Source of the DNA: Setophaga petechia
Lineage: Eukaryota; Chordata; Aves; Passeriformes; Parulidae
Assembly: GCA_024362935.1 (NCBI GenBank)
Contig: JANCRA010000065.1
Coordinates: forward strand, 186,001 to 250,000
DNA: 64,000 nucleotides
Reading direction: 5' to 3'
Shown: piece by piece, positions 44,091 to 53,746 of the stretch
Layout: each line of letters starts with the position of its first letter
Position numbering within the stretch: the first letter of the stretch is position 1
Notes under the pieces: generated by a model
What the model was told of the DNA's origin: nothing
The model's database searches: none
The model's input: the letters and a program-made list of their open reading frames with translations, nothing else
Program-made: the position numbers and the translations under genes

Positions 44091-45540
44091 GCTGCTGCGT
44101 TCCCCCCTCCCCTTCTCAGCCCGCCCTGCCAGCTGAGAAATGCTCCTTGGGGCTCGGCCTTGGCCAACAGCCCCTGGGCTCAGCTCCTCTGCAGCTCATC
44201 ACAAACACTGTCTGCTCCAGCCACTGCTGCTGCCCAACCAGCTCCTGCTTTCTGCAGGAGCAGCCCTGGGAACTGCTTTTGTTCCCTCCGTGGCACAACA
44301 TCCCTGTTCTCACACTGCCAAAGAAAGCTGTTGGTGCCAAGTGCGGCCAGGATGAACCATGGCTGGGACTGCAGCCCCTCTCTTGGGGCCCTGCACACAG
44401 CGCTCCAAAAGGAGCCCTTGGAGCTCTCCTGGGCCAGCGACTCCCTCTGAGTGGGGCCTCTCCCAGCCGGGAACTCTCCCGTTTGCTGCACTCGGGGATC
44501 CCCAACAACGACGGAGCCTGGGCTGATCCCCCCCCTCCTCCAGGCTCAACCCTTCACCCGCTGGGGAGATGGCAAAGGATCCACAGGGAGCATTTCCTGC
44601 CCTCAGGGGAATTTCTCCCAGGTGCCTTGCACTGACTCTTTGTGTCTGTGTGCACACAGGAGTGCCTGTGCTGGGGAAATGTGGCAGAAATGCTGCTCTC
44701 TGAGGGGTTTGAGTGCCTTGGGTAGCTGAGTCAGTCAGATACCCAGATATCAGAAAGAAGGTTAAGTCACGAGGTGTAAGCTTAGTTAAATGTGGCTAAG
44801 AGTTGTTCTTTTGCTTAATTGTTACATTTAATTTATTAGCTGTTAAATATTGTTAATGTTATCCCTGTGTTAAATCATTAAGTCATAGGTTTTAAGTTAG
44901 GTTAAATAGTGATAAGTGATGTTCTTTTGCCAAATTGTGATGTGGAAAGTATCAGTTTAGGCTAAGTTTTAAGTTAAGTCCTGTTAAGTTTGAGCTCTGT
45001 TTAGCTTTTAGGCCGTATCCCTTTCATCCTTGCCCTCACTGTCCTTGTGTCTCACACACACACAGGGACTGATCTTGGTTCATTTCTGGTTTGATTGCCT
45101 GGATTTGGTTTGGTTTTGTTGTTGCTTTGTTTCCTTGCTGTGCCTGAAGTGTCCAATCTGGAGCAGAGTGACTCGTGCCAAGGAATTTTGTGCTGCTGTT
45201 CCTTAATATTCAATCTGGTTTTTGCTGCTCCCTTGCTGGGGATTTTTTCAGTACTCTCAAGGCCTTGTTCGTAACAGGGTGAAGGAGCCCTGGCCCAGGC
45301 TCTGGCCCTGGGGGACACGGGGACGCTGCCAGGGGGGTCCCTGTCCCCCTGTGCCACCCCCAGGGCCCCGGCCCCCTGTCCCCGTGTCAGGCTCTGGGGT
45401 CGATCTCGTGGAACATCCTCTGGGGGAGGCTGCGGGGCCGGGGGCGGGGGAACCCGGGGGGACAGGGGACCCCGCTGTGCACGAGCAGGGTTGGACTGCT
45501 CTGGGGGGAGCTGTGAGGGGGGCCGGGGCAGAGTGACCTC
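44091..45540. other. Unassigned spacer
   Basis: GC-rich to 44.7 kb, then AT-rich with recurring GTTAAG/TTAAGTTAG words to about 45.0 kb, then the inverted counterpart of 19.86-19.95 kb near 45.43-45.53 kb. No gene is recognised. Confidence 0.4.
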
Positions 45541-45850
45541 CGCAGTGACCTCACACAGCCCCTGTGATGTCACACAGCCCCTGTGATGTCACACACCTAT
45601 TTCTGTGATGTCACACTGCCCCTGTGATGTCACACTGCCCCTGTGATGTCACACTGCCATCTGTGATGTCACACAGCCCCTGTTATGTCACACAGTCCCT
45701 GTGTGATGTCACAGAATCCCCTCTATGATGGTGTAGCTGCACAATGACCTCACACAACAAACTCTGTGATGTCACAGCCCAATCTGTGACCTCACACAGC
45801 CCACTCTGTGATGTCACACAGCCCCTTGCTGACATCACAGCTGCTCTGTG
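45541..45850 (-). repeat. TGATGTCACAC array (CRE-like minisatellite), right copy
   Basis: CCCCTGTGATGTCACAC units recur about every 20-22 bases, at least ten times. TGATGTCA differs from the cyclic-AMP response element TGACGTCA by a single CpG-to-TpG change. Inverted counterpart of the array at 19.44-19.86 kb. Confidence 0.8.
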
Positions 45851-46201
45851 CCTCTATGACACAGCCCCAGAGGTGCTGCTGTGACACAGCCCCCTCTGGG
45901 CCGTGCCACAGCCCCTGCCAGTGCTGAGCCCCTGTGAGCTCTGTCTGTGCCCTGCTGGTGTCCCTGAGGGGCCCTGGCAGTGCCCCAGCCCTGCTGGGCT
46001 GTGCACAGGAGCTGCTCTTGGCCAGAGCTGTCTCTCTGCAGCGCTGCCCTTGCCAGGAGCTGCCTCTGGGCCAGGAGCCCGGCCCAGCTCAGCAGCACAG
46101 ACACAGCACAAGGACTTTAATGACCCTCTGGGGCTTTGGTGCTCTTTGCATCAGACCCAGTCCCTCAGAATGTGCTCAAAGAACTTCTCAAGTGCTCAAA
46201 G
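45851..46201. other. Duplicated OR-flank module interrupted by the young provirus
   Basis: Similar to 6.42-6.6 kb and 35.1-35.3 kb. The last four bases (AAAG, 46198-46201) are the target duplication of the provirus. Confidence 0.6.
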
Positions 46202-46628
46202 TGTTGCCCGATAGATAAAGGACACAAAACTCGGCAAAGTTTTGTGCGGTGCTTTATTGAGGGCCCCCGAGGGTCCGTGGACTCACGTCCCAAGCCAGAG
46301 CCCCCTTTTCTCGGGTACAGGTGCTCTTCTTTATACACATAATCCATAACAAAATATCCAAGAAACAGTTCAGCTTGAATAACCGACAAACCCCCCTTAC
46401 AATACAATCCTAAGTTCAAAACAAAATCATCCATCTTATACCTATCATATTGTACTGCCTCAGAAAAACTGGCTAGACTTGTTATCTTCCCTATACTAGT
46501 TAATTATTTATCAAGTTCTCATGACTACCTGCTAAGTTACACACAAACTCAACACACAGCTTCCACAAAAAACCGATTCACACAACTCATAATTAAATAT
46601 TTTGCTAAATTTCATTTCTTTTCCAACA
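46202..46628 (-). mobile_element. 3' LTR of the young provirus
   Basis: TGTTGGAAAAG...CGGGCAACA, 427 bp, identical to the 5' LTR. It includes a TATAAA box (46335-46330) and an AATAAA signal (46258-46253). Confidence 0.97.
46253..46258 (-). terminator. Polyadenylation signal in the 3' LTR
   Basis: AATAAA on the minus strand, about 75 bases after the TATA box. The downstream GCCGAGTTTTGTGTCC is a plausible GU-rich element. Confidence 0.75.
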
Positions 46629-46641
46629 TTTCCCCCCTTTT
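46629..46641 (-). promoter_or_regulatory. Polypurine tract of the young provirus
   Basis: AAAAGGGGGGAAA on the minus strand, directly abutting the 3' LTR. Confidence 0.9.
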
Positions 46642-46671
46642 GAGCATCCTTCAGCCCTGCTGCAAGGATGC

Positions 46672-48780
46672 TCAACTAACAGTATTGACAGTGACGTCTT
46701 CGTAATGAGGTGGGGAGTGTTCTTCATTCTGCCGCCCACGGGTCATTGCCTTCAGCAGCCGGAGAGATCGCTTCCTTTCCCTTTCGATCACACCTAAAAG
46801 GCATCTATATACAATCCATGTAATCACTAAAAATACCAAAAACATTAGTGCATACTCTATGACAGACGTAATCCAGCCAGATAGGTGAAGCCCCAAGGAA
46901 TCAAATACTGCTCCTATCCAATTATGCTGTGCTTCCTTTTCAATTTCCTTGGTTTTTGTTTCCACTTCTGCCAATTGGGAAATATCTTTCTCAACTTCAA
47001 GTGTAACATTTGGAATATGCACACAGCAATGATCTATGCTCCTACTCAGGTAACCACAAACTCCGTGTTCTTTTAACAGTAACAAATCCAATGCCATTCT
47101 GTTTTGTAGGGTCATTCTTGATGTGGCTTGCAATTGCAAATTTAAATCTTTAAATCCCTTCTTAGTAGCTGCTGCCAACCTTTCTGTCTGTCCTAACAAG
47201 TTGTCAAGCATTTCCCTATTTCGATATGTCGCAATTGGAGGGAATAATGACTCTAATATCCATCCAAATTTTACTCCTGAGCCAGGTTCATGCCACTGCT
47301 CCTCTAGGGAGCTTTCCCTCTTTTTGAGCCCTTTCCTTTGGGTCAATTTATTCTGTTTCCAGTACGGACACAATGTGGGAACCCCTAGGGTGATTTGTGT
47401 TACTGATCCATCTAGGGGTAAATGTGTGGTCCACTGTCCGTGTCCCAACACCCAAACCAAATTTCCAGGGCTGTGCACAGCAGTATATCTGCAATCTATA
47501 GGCCCATTCATAGACTCCTGGCTCACCGTGTGATCATATCCCCTACACTCACATCCCCATTTTAATGCCATTTTCACCGGTACCAATCCGATTCGGTCTT
47601 CCGGTGTATCACACGTAAAAACCTCAGTACAATTCCAATCCTCTTTCTGCGGCCTAAACTCTCGGGAAGATGTAGACGTGACAATGGCTCTATAATGTGA
47701 CTGATTCTTTACTCCTGACCATTGAATACACCATTGCACTTCCCCAAGGTAACTATAATGTTCCAAAATACTGGGTCCCCATAATGTCTTCCAGCTTTTC
47801 CAGGTGTCAAAATTCTGTGTGACATTCTGACAACTCATCTCATTTTGCTGAGATTTCGTTTTTATTCGTATTGTATTGCATGGCTCATCTACTGGGGTTG
47901 CAATCAAACACTTCCTGGTATTTTGAATCCATCCATAATAAGTAGGTTTCTTTTCACATTCCTCTTTAGTCATAACCCGAACAGTCATACACAAATCCTT
48001 CCATACCTCTACCGATTTGGGAACTGACTGGCAAGACCATGAAACATTCTTAAATGATTCAGGCATTTTGGTTACCGGTATGATCCCCCAGGGAATTGGT
48101 TCACCTGCAGCCTGTGGTAATGGCAAACAAGCTGTTATTTTAGTCACATTCTGCATAATCCCAAAATCTTTAATCAATCCTACCACTAAATTCTCCTGCT
48201 CAGCACTTCGTTCTATTGTGTTGTTAGCCTCCCGTCTACTCCTTCTACCGTGTCTCTGTAAGGATAACATCATTCTGTCATGCCCCCCCCATGCATCTTT
48301 AGCTGCCCAACACCAATATTCTCCTGTATCGTTTGTGGTTACCTTGGTAAGATTCAGTACCGTGTTTCCTTGTTGTTTATCCTGATCCCCGCCGACACCT
48401 TTCTTGCCTCGGCTTCTTTCGGCCCCCCGTTGCCATATTGCAATAACTTCACCGGCCTCAACTTTCTGGCTGTCAAGTATAACACAAGTTAATTGAACAT
48501 CCATCCCTGTAACCTTTGTTTCTTCAGCCTGTACTAAAGTAGACCCTTGAATGGGTATTAGTCTCATGATCACCAGCAGCAGTATAATTAAGAAGGCGGC
48601 TTTGCGCGGAAGATCATCCTGGTTGGAAACAGTATCTGGGTTTCCCATCGGAGCGGTGCCTTCTTTACCCTGGTGTAATGGATCCAAGCATCCATCCCCT
48701 GGACCTTCACCGCCGTGTAGGTCGTCATCATCACCTGGTGGGGTCCGCTCCATGATTCCCGCAGCGGGTCCGTGATCCAC
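46672..48780 (-). CDS. env: Env glycoprotein with N-terminal Ig V-like domain
   Basis: An open frame of 702 codons, overlapping the end of pol by 193 bases. The likely start may be the Met at residue 45 (48648), giving a signal peptide with the hydrophobic core AAFLIILLLV at residues 61-70. Residues 86-175 look like an Ig V-set domain: Cys99, Trp116 and DTGEYWC ending at Cys157. A polybasic RRSRR follows at 179-183. A Cys-rich SU region with many N-glycosylation sites follows (about 184-490). TM has a heptad region, LLLLKEHGVC and a C-X9-CC loop (575-586) in place of the usual CX6CC, and a membrane anchor at about 644-661. No strong second furin site is seen at the SU/TM boundary; KKR at 486-488 is a weak candidate. 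Retroviral Env mediates receptor binding and membrane fusion; the role of the Ig domain is unknown. Confidence 0.88.
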   Translation of the reverse strand: MDHGPAAGIMERTPPGDDDDLHGGEGPGDGCLDPLHQGKEGTAPMGNPDTVSNQDDLPRKAAFLIILLLVIMRLIPIQGSTLVQAEETKVTGMDVQLTCVILDSQKVEAGEVIAIWQRGAERSRGKKGVGGDQDKQQGNTVLNLTKVTTNDTGEYWCWAAKDAWGGHDRMMLSLQRHGRRSRREANNTIERSAEQENLVVGLIKDFGIMQNVTKITACLPLPQAAGEPIPWGIIPVTKMPESFKNVSWSCQSVPKSVEVWKDLCMTVRVMTKEECEKKPTYYGWIQNTRKCLIATPVDEPCNTIRIKTKSQQNEMSCQNVTQNFDTWKSWKTLWGPSILEHYSYLGEVQWCIQWSGVKNQSHYRAIVTSTSSREFRPQKEDWNCTEVFTCDTPEDRIGLVPVKMALKWGCECRGYDHTVSQESMNGPIDCRYTAVHSPGNLVWVLGHGQWTTHLPLDGSVTQITLGVPTLCPYWKQNKLTQRKGLKKRESSLEEQWHEPGSGVKFGWILESLFPPIATYRNREMLDNLLGQTERLAAATKKGFKDLNLQLQATSRMTLQNRMALDLLLLKEHGVCGYLSRSIDHCCVHIPNVTLEVEKDISQLAEVETKTKEIEKEAQHNWIGAVFDSLGLHLSGWITSVIEYALMFLVFLVITWIVYRCLLGVIERERKRSLRLLKAMTRGRQNEEHSPPHYEDVTVNTVS

Positions 48781-51700
48781 TTCTTGACGTACACCTGGTC
48801 CCCAGGCTGAATGTCGTGGACAGGGTTCTCCAGCGTGAGTGGTCTATTCCACTGCAGCGTATTTCTTAAAGAGTTCAAAATCTTATTCAGTGACATAACA
48901 TACTCTGCAATTGCCTGGTCCCCGCTCACATGTACCTCCCCTTTTAATACAGTTGCATGATATGGTTTGCCATATAGTATCTCATATGGACTTACACCTA
49001 CCTTTTCCCTTGGTTTTATTCGAATCCTGAGTAGGGCCAAAGGCAAAGCTTGAGGCCAGTGCAGTTTAGCTTCCTGGCAAATCTTTTTAATTTGCCCTTT
49101 CAGGGTTTGGTTCATTCTTTCCACCTTCCCACTAGACTGAGGTCTCCAGGGGGTATGCAAATCCCAGTTTATATCCAACATTCGTGCTACATCCTGCACT
49201 ACCCCAGCTATAAAGTGCGGTCCCCTATCTGATGACAATCCTAAAGGTACTCCAAATCTTGGTATTATTTCTTTTAACAGGGTTTTTACCACCTCCTTTG
49301 CCTGATTAGTTCTACATGGAAAAGCTTCTGGCCACCCTGAAAATGTACATACGTACACTAACAAGTATCTGTACCCTTGTGCCCTAGGCAATTCAGAAAA
49401 ATCGACTTGCCAGTAATCTCCTGGTTGTGGCCCAATTTGCAATCTTCCCATCTGTACCTGTCTCCTTACTACTGGATTATTTTTCAAACATACCGGGCAC
49501 ATTGCATTAACTCTCTTTGCCATTGTTAACATCTGATTAGAGATTATTTCATTCTTCAAAAATTTTACCAATACTTCTGCCCCCCAATGGCATTTATTGT
49601 GTTCTGTTTCCAAAATAAATTTCATTATGCAGGTAGGTACCACTATTTGTCCCATTGGTGTAACGTACCACCCGAGTTGGTTCCTCTGTGCTCCTAGCAA
49701 GTTTATTAGCTTTCCATCTTCTATTGAATATTTGGGCTCTTGATTCAGGTACGGGGTAGCTGGATTTGTTCTTACCGGTATCAATGCCATTTGAGTCCAT
49801 ACTTCCCGTGCCACTTGCCGTGCTGTAACATCAGCAAATCGATTTCCTCTGTAAACGTCTCCCTCCGCAGTCTGATGTCCCCTGACATGCATCACTGCAA
49901 CTGCTTTGGGACAATGTACCGCATCCAGTAGCTGTAGCACTTCTTCCCGGTGCTTGATGTTAGCTCCCTGTGAATTCAAAAGCCCCCTTTCTTTCCATAA
50001 TGCCCCATGTACATGGACCACACCAAAGGCGTATTTAGAATCTGTCCAGATATTAACCCTTTTGTCCTTGCTCAAATACAGAGCTCTGGTAAGTCCAATC
50101 ACCTCTGCTTTCTGGGCCGAAGTTCCAGGTAACAGAGCCTTTGCTTCTATTACCTGATCCAAAGTTACCACTGCATATCCAGCGTAGCGAGTCCCATTCT
50201 CGACAAAACTGGATCCATCAGTGTATAGTTCCCATTCAGGTTCTTCCAATGGCTCATCCTTTAGGTCAGGTCTGCTGGCATATACTTGTTCAATCACCTC
50301 CACGCAATCGTGCACCAGTTCCCCAGCCTCCTGGTCACTGCGTAGAAACTCTGCTGGATTGACATGATTAGTAGTCCTTATTTCAATATCATCCTGCTCT
50401 CTCAGGACGGCCTGGTATTGCAACATTCGGTTTGATGATAGCCAGTGACCCCCCTTTTGCTCCAAAACAGCCATGACCATATGGGGAACAAACACTTTCA
50501 TTTTTGCCCCCAAAGTCAATTTCCGGGCCTCTTGAATAAGGATTATTGTTGCTGCCACGGCCCGTAAGCACGAAGGCCATCCGGAACTTACCGAATCCAG
50601 TTGTTTAGAGAAGTATCCTACTGGCCTCTTCCATGATCCCACCTTCTGGGTGAGGACCCCCAATGCCAGTTTTTGCCTCTCATTCACATACAACTGGAAT
50701 TCCTTGGTCAGGTCAGGGAGTCCCAAGGCTGGGGCCTCTTTCAGTGCCTGCTTCAGCTCCTGGAAGGCCTTCTTTCGCTGTGTTGTCCACTCCAGCTGAT
50801 GCTGCTTCAGGGCCTCATACAGTGGCTTGGCTAGGAGACCGAAATTCATGATCCACAGTCGACACCATCCCACCATTCCTAGAAAAGATCTCAATTCTTG
50901 ATGACTACGAGGCAAAGGAATAGCACATATTGCTTCTATTCGGTTTACTCCCAAACGTCTCTGTCCCTGTGTGATCTCGCAACCGAGATAAATGACGCTA
51001 TTTTTAAGCAGTTGAGCTTTTTCCTTAGAGACCCGGTACCCTGCTTGGCCCAGCATGTTGAGTAATTTAATTGTTAATTCCACACATATTTCCCTTTCCT
51101 TAGTAGCCAAAAAGATGTCGTCCACGTACTGCAGGACTATATACAAGGATGGGGATATTGTTACCTGGGTTGTCTTCCACACCTCTAGCTCCTTGGCCAG
51201 TTGTTTTCCAAAAATAGTAGGGCTGTGTCGGTACCCTTGTGGTAATCTCGACCACGTAAGCTGCTTCTTCCTCCCAGAATCAGGATCTTCCCACTCGAAG
51301 GCAAAATATTTCCTACTCTCTACTGCCAGTGGGATGCAGAAGAAGGCATCTTTAAGGTCAATCACTGAAAACCATTTAAACTCCTCCGATACAGATGTTA
51401 ACAAGGTATAAGGATTTGCAACAACTGGGTGTATGTCTTTCACTATTTCATTAATAGCCCTTAGGTCCTGTACCAAACGATACTTACCATTAGGCTTCTT
51501 CACTGGAAAAATTGGAGTATTATACTCCGATTCACATTCCTGTAATATTCCTTGAGCCAAAAACTGTTTAATCAACGGGGCTACTCCCCTCCTTGCCTCA
51601 AGCTTCAAGGGGTATTGCTTTACCCTCACTGGTTGGGCCCCTTCCTTTAGTTCCACTTTTACTGGCTGTGCTGCTTTAGATTTTCCAGGGGCCCCTGACT

Positions 51701-52103
51701 CCCATACCCAGGGTACTACAGCCTGCTCAATTTCTTCTGGAATAGGAGAAACATCCACTTCCTTGATCACAAAAAGGCCTGCTATTTGTTCCTCAGGTAT
51801 TTCCAATTTTACCCTTCCCTTTTCAAATATTATTTTCACATTAAGTCGGGACAACAGGTCCCTGCCAAGAAGGGGTGTGGGGCAATTTGGCATATACAAA
51901 AATTGGTGATCTAATTGTTTCCCCCCAAACCTAAGATTTAAAGGTTGTAAAAATGGTTGTTTCTCCAGCTTCCCCGTTGCCCCTACCACCTGTACCATTG
52001 TATCACTCAAAGGTCCCAGTCGTTTATTAAGTACAGAATATGTGGCTCCAGTATCTACCATAAATTCTTGATCCTTTCCATTTATTTCTAAAACTACCCT
52101 CAA
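48588..52103 (-). CDS. pol: Pol: protease, reverse transcriptase, RNase H, integrase
   Basis: The frame is open for 1171 codons and is in phase with gag, four codons after the gag stop. Numbering within it: protease with DTGA at 17-20; reverse transcriptase with SVIDLKDAF around 245-254 and YVDD at 326-329; RNase H with YTDG (Asp629), Glu667, Asp688 and Asp758; integrase with an N-terminal zinc site (His835, His839, Cys869, Cys872) and the catalytic triad Asp901, Asp959, Glu995 with the exact 35-residue spacing. All key catalytic residues are present. It would be made as a Gag-Pol fusion through read-through of TGA and would act in cytoplasmic particles and the nucleus. The LPQG motif before YVDD is typical of the gamma group. 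Confidence 0.95.
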   Translation of the reverse strand: MRVVLEINGKDQEFMVDTGATYSVLNKRLGPLSDTMVQVVGATGKLEKQPFLQPLNLRFGGKQLDHQFLYMPNCPTPLLGRDLLSRLNVKIIFEKGRVKLEIPEEQIAGLFVIKEVDVSPIPEEIEQAVVPWVWESGAPGKSKAAQPVKVELKEGAQPVRVKQYPLKLEARRGVAPLIKQFLAQGILQECESEYNTPIFPVKKPNGKYRLVQDLRAINEIVKDIHPVVANPYTLLTSVSEEFKWFSVIDLKDAFFCIPLAVESRKYFAFEWEDPDSGRKKQLTWSRLPQGYRHSPTIFGKQLAKELEVWKTTQVTISPSLYIVLQYVDDIFLATKEREICVELTIKLLNMLGQAGYRVSKEKAQLLKNSVIYLGCEITQGQRRLGVNRIEAICAIPLPRSHQELRSFLGMVGWCRLWIMNFGLLAKPLYEALKQHQLEWTTQRKKAFQELKQALKEAPALGLPDLTKEFQLYVNERQKLALGVLTQKVGSWKRPVGYFSKQLDSVSSGWPSCLRAVAATIILIQEARKLTLGAKMKVFVPHMVMAVLEQKGGHWLSSNRMLQYQAVLREQDDIEIRTTNHVNPAEFLRSDQEAGELVHDCVEVIEQVYASRPDLKDEPLEEPEWELYTDGSSFVENGTRYAGYAVVTLDQVIEAKALLPGTSAQKAEVIGLTRALYLSKDKRVNIWTDSKYAFGVVHVHGALWKERGLLNSQGANIKHREEVLQLLDAVHCPKAVAVMHVRGHQTAEGDVYRGNRFADVTARQVAREVWTQMALIPVRTNPATPYLNQEPKYSIEDGKLINLLGAQRNQLGWYVTPMGQIVVPTCIMKFILETEHNKCHWGAEVLVKFLKNEIISNQMLTMAKRVNAMCPVCLKNNPVVRRQVQMGRLQIGPQPGDYWQVDFSELPRAQGYRYLLVYVCTFSGWPEAFPCRTNQAKEVVKTLLKEIIPRFGVPLGLSSDRGPHFIAGVVQDVARMLDINWDLHTPWRPQSSGKVERMNQTLKGQIKKICQEAKLHWPQALPLALLRIRIKPREKVGVSPYEILYGKPYHATVLKGEVHVSGDQAIAEYVMSLNKILNSLRNTLQWNRPLTLENPVHDIQPGDQVYVKKWITDPLRESWSGPHQVMMTTYTAVKVQGMDAWIHYTRVKKAPLRWETQILFPTRMIFRAKPPS

Positions 52104-52111
52104 ATCCCGTT

Positions 52112-52118
52112 CTAGTCA
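52112..52118 (-). promoter_or_regulatory. Gag stop in read-through context TGACTAG
   Basis: On the minus strand the gag stop TGA is followed by CTAG, the context best known for efficient translational read-through in animal genes. Gag and pol are in the same frame across it. Gammaretroviruses make Gag-Pol by read-through, usually at TAG. Confidence 0.7.
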
Positions 52119-53099
52119 GCTCTGGTTCTGATAGTTTCCCAAAACTAATGCTTGAGCAGCATCGACTGGTCCTCCCGCAGAAGCATTCCCCATTGCCCTT
52201 ATTCCCACGTTTCCCATGCCCATTCCTCCCCTGACTGGGCATTCATTTTTCCAGTGTCCTAATTGTCGGCAAAACGCACACTGGTTTGGATCCAACCTCC
52301 CCGTGTTAGGTGCAAACCCAAATCCTCCCCGACCTCTTGCAATCCCCCTCTGTCCACGATTTGCTCCTCCCCGACCTCGGCCCCGAAAGCCTGCCCCTGT
52401 CACCACAGCCAAAATACCAGCTTGTTGTCTTTTTGCAGTTTCTTTTTCCCTATTATTATATACCTTCCATGCTACCTCCAGCATTTTATCCAAACTCCTG
52501 GTATCCTCCCCTTCCAACTTTTGTAACTTTTTCCTAATATCCTCTTGCGATTGCCCCATAAACAACAATGCCAATTGAAGTTTTCCTGATTGCTCCTCTA
52601 CATCTAAATTTGTAAACTTCCGAGCCGCATCCTTTAACCGTTCCAAAAAAGCAGAAGGAGACTCATTCTTGTCCTGCTTAACCGAATACAACTTAGACCA
52701 ATTCATAGTTTTAGGTATTCCTGTTCTGATTCCTTCCACCAGCATTTCCTGATATCGTTTCACAGCCCTTATTCCTCCTGTAGAGTTCGGATCCCATTTG
52801 GGTTCCTCACTCGGTACCAACTCATCAACTGTTTCATTTAATTGTCTCAACCGAATCTCCTCCCGGGCCTTTTCCCGAGTGGCTTTAATAACCATTTCCT
52901 TTTCAGTAGAGTCCATTATAGTATCTAATAATACCTGTAAATCATTCCAGTCTGGATTCTGAGTTTTTATCACCATTTTAACCACCCTAGCCACTCTCTC
53001 CGGGTCCTCCCGGTAACTCCCTGCTGATTGTTTCCATATTACCAAATCCCCAGGGGAGAAAGGTACTTTTATAAGTATCCTTTCCCCCTGTGGTCCCAC
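52116..53099 (-). pseudogene. gag: gag, 3' part: capsid and nucleocapsid
   Basis: This 327-codon frame covers capsid (VPFSPGDLVIWKQSAG near the start; QNPDWNDLQVLLDTIM; FLERLKDAARKFTNLD in the homology region) and a nucleocapsid with one CX2CX4HX4C knuckle (CAFCRQLGHWKNEC, residues about 274-287) after an Arg/Gly-rich stretch. This is the gammaretrovirus pattern. It is shifted by one base relative to the upstream matrix part, with the break in a G-rich tract at about 53.10-53.23 kb. It may be a real one-base lesion or a homopolymer sequencing error. Confidence 0.88.
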
Positions 53100-53739
53100 A
53101 GCTTCCCTTAAAGGTGCAATTAACTGTGGTTGCCCCTTCTGCCCCCTTCCTCCCCTTGCGAGTTCGCTCCGCTAACGGAGTTCTTTTAACATCCTCCTTT
53201 TTTTCATCATCATCATCAATATCGCTGTCACTGGAGCCCGTTTTTATAAATATGTCAGCAGGGGGAGGACAAGGCACGCCAGGAGCAACCGAAACCCTCG
53301 GAGGGGCTACACAATAAGACAGCTCTTCATCAATTGAAGGATACAAATTACTCTCCTTTCTCTCTTTGCATGCCAAACATTCTCTCTCATCATTCACTTC
53401 CAAAACCAAAATACCACACTCTTTTTGCCATTCCTCTTTCCGATACAACACAAAAAACAAATCTAAGTACGGTATTTCATCCAATTTCTCATTTCTCCTT
53501 AAAAACTGCATCAAAGATTCCATTATTTTCAATTCCACAGTACCATTTACCGGCCAACCCCTTTCCCCAATCTCATATTCAGGCCACCAACGATTACAAT
53601 AATCTATCATTTTACTTTTATCCAATTCTTGATAATACCCTTCACTTTTCCACCGCTTCAATATACACCCCAATGGAGTATTTTCAGGTATTTTACCATT
53701 GGCTTGCACTAACGTTTTGAAAGTTTTAAGAGACATCAT
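52987..53739 (-). pseudogene. gag: gag, 5' part: matrix and p12-like region
   Basis: The 250-codon frame starts MMSLKTFKTLV right after the leader repeats. It has a matrix-like helical region to about residue 130 (including RWWPEYEIGERGWP), then a Pro-rich and acidic segment (SSDSDIDDDDEKKEDVKR). It lacks the N-terminal Gly that a myristoylated matrix would need. The last ~50 codons are out of frame with the capsid part because of the frameshift. Confidence 0.85.
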
Positions 53740-53746
53740 ATTACAA

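Noticed and set aside
43793..44635. Open frame of about 280 codons, plus strand
   Set aside because: The first half is minisatellite translation with period-like repeats of SVTMVPWSH; the rest is unrelated GC-rich sequence.
46885..48775. Plus-strand frames opposite env
   Set aside because: Antisense shadows of the env and pol genes.
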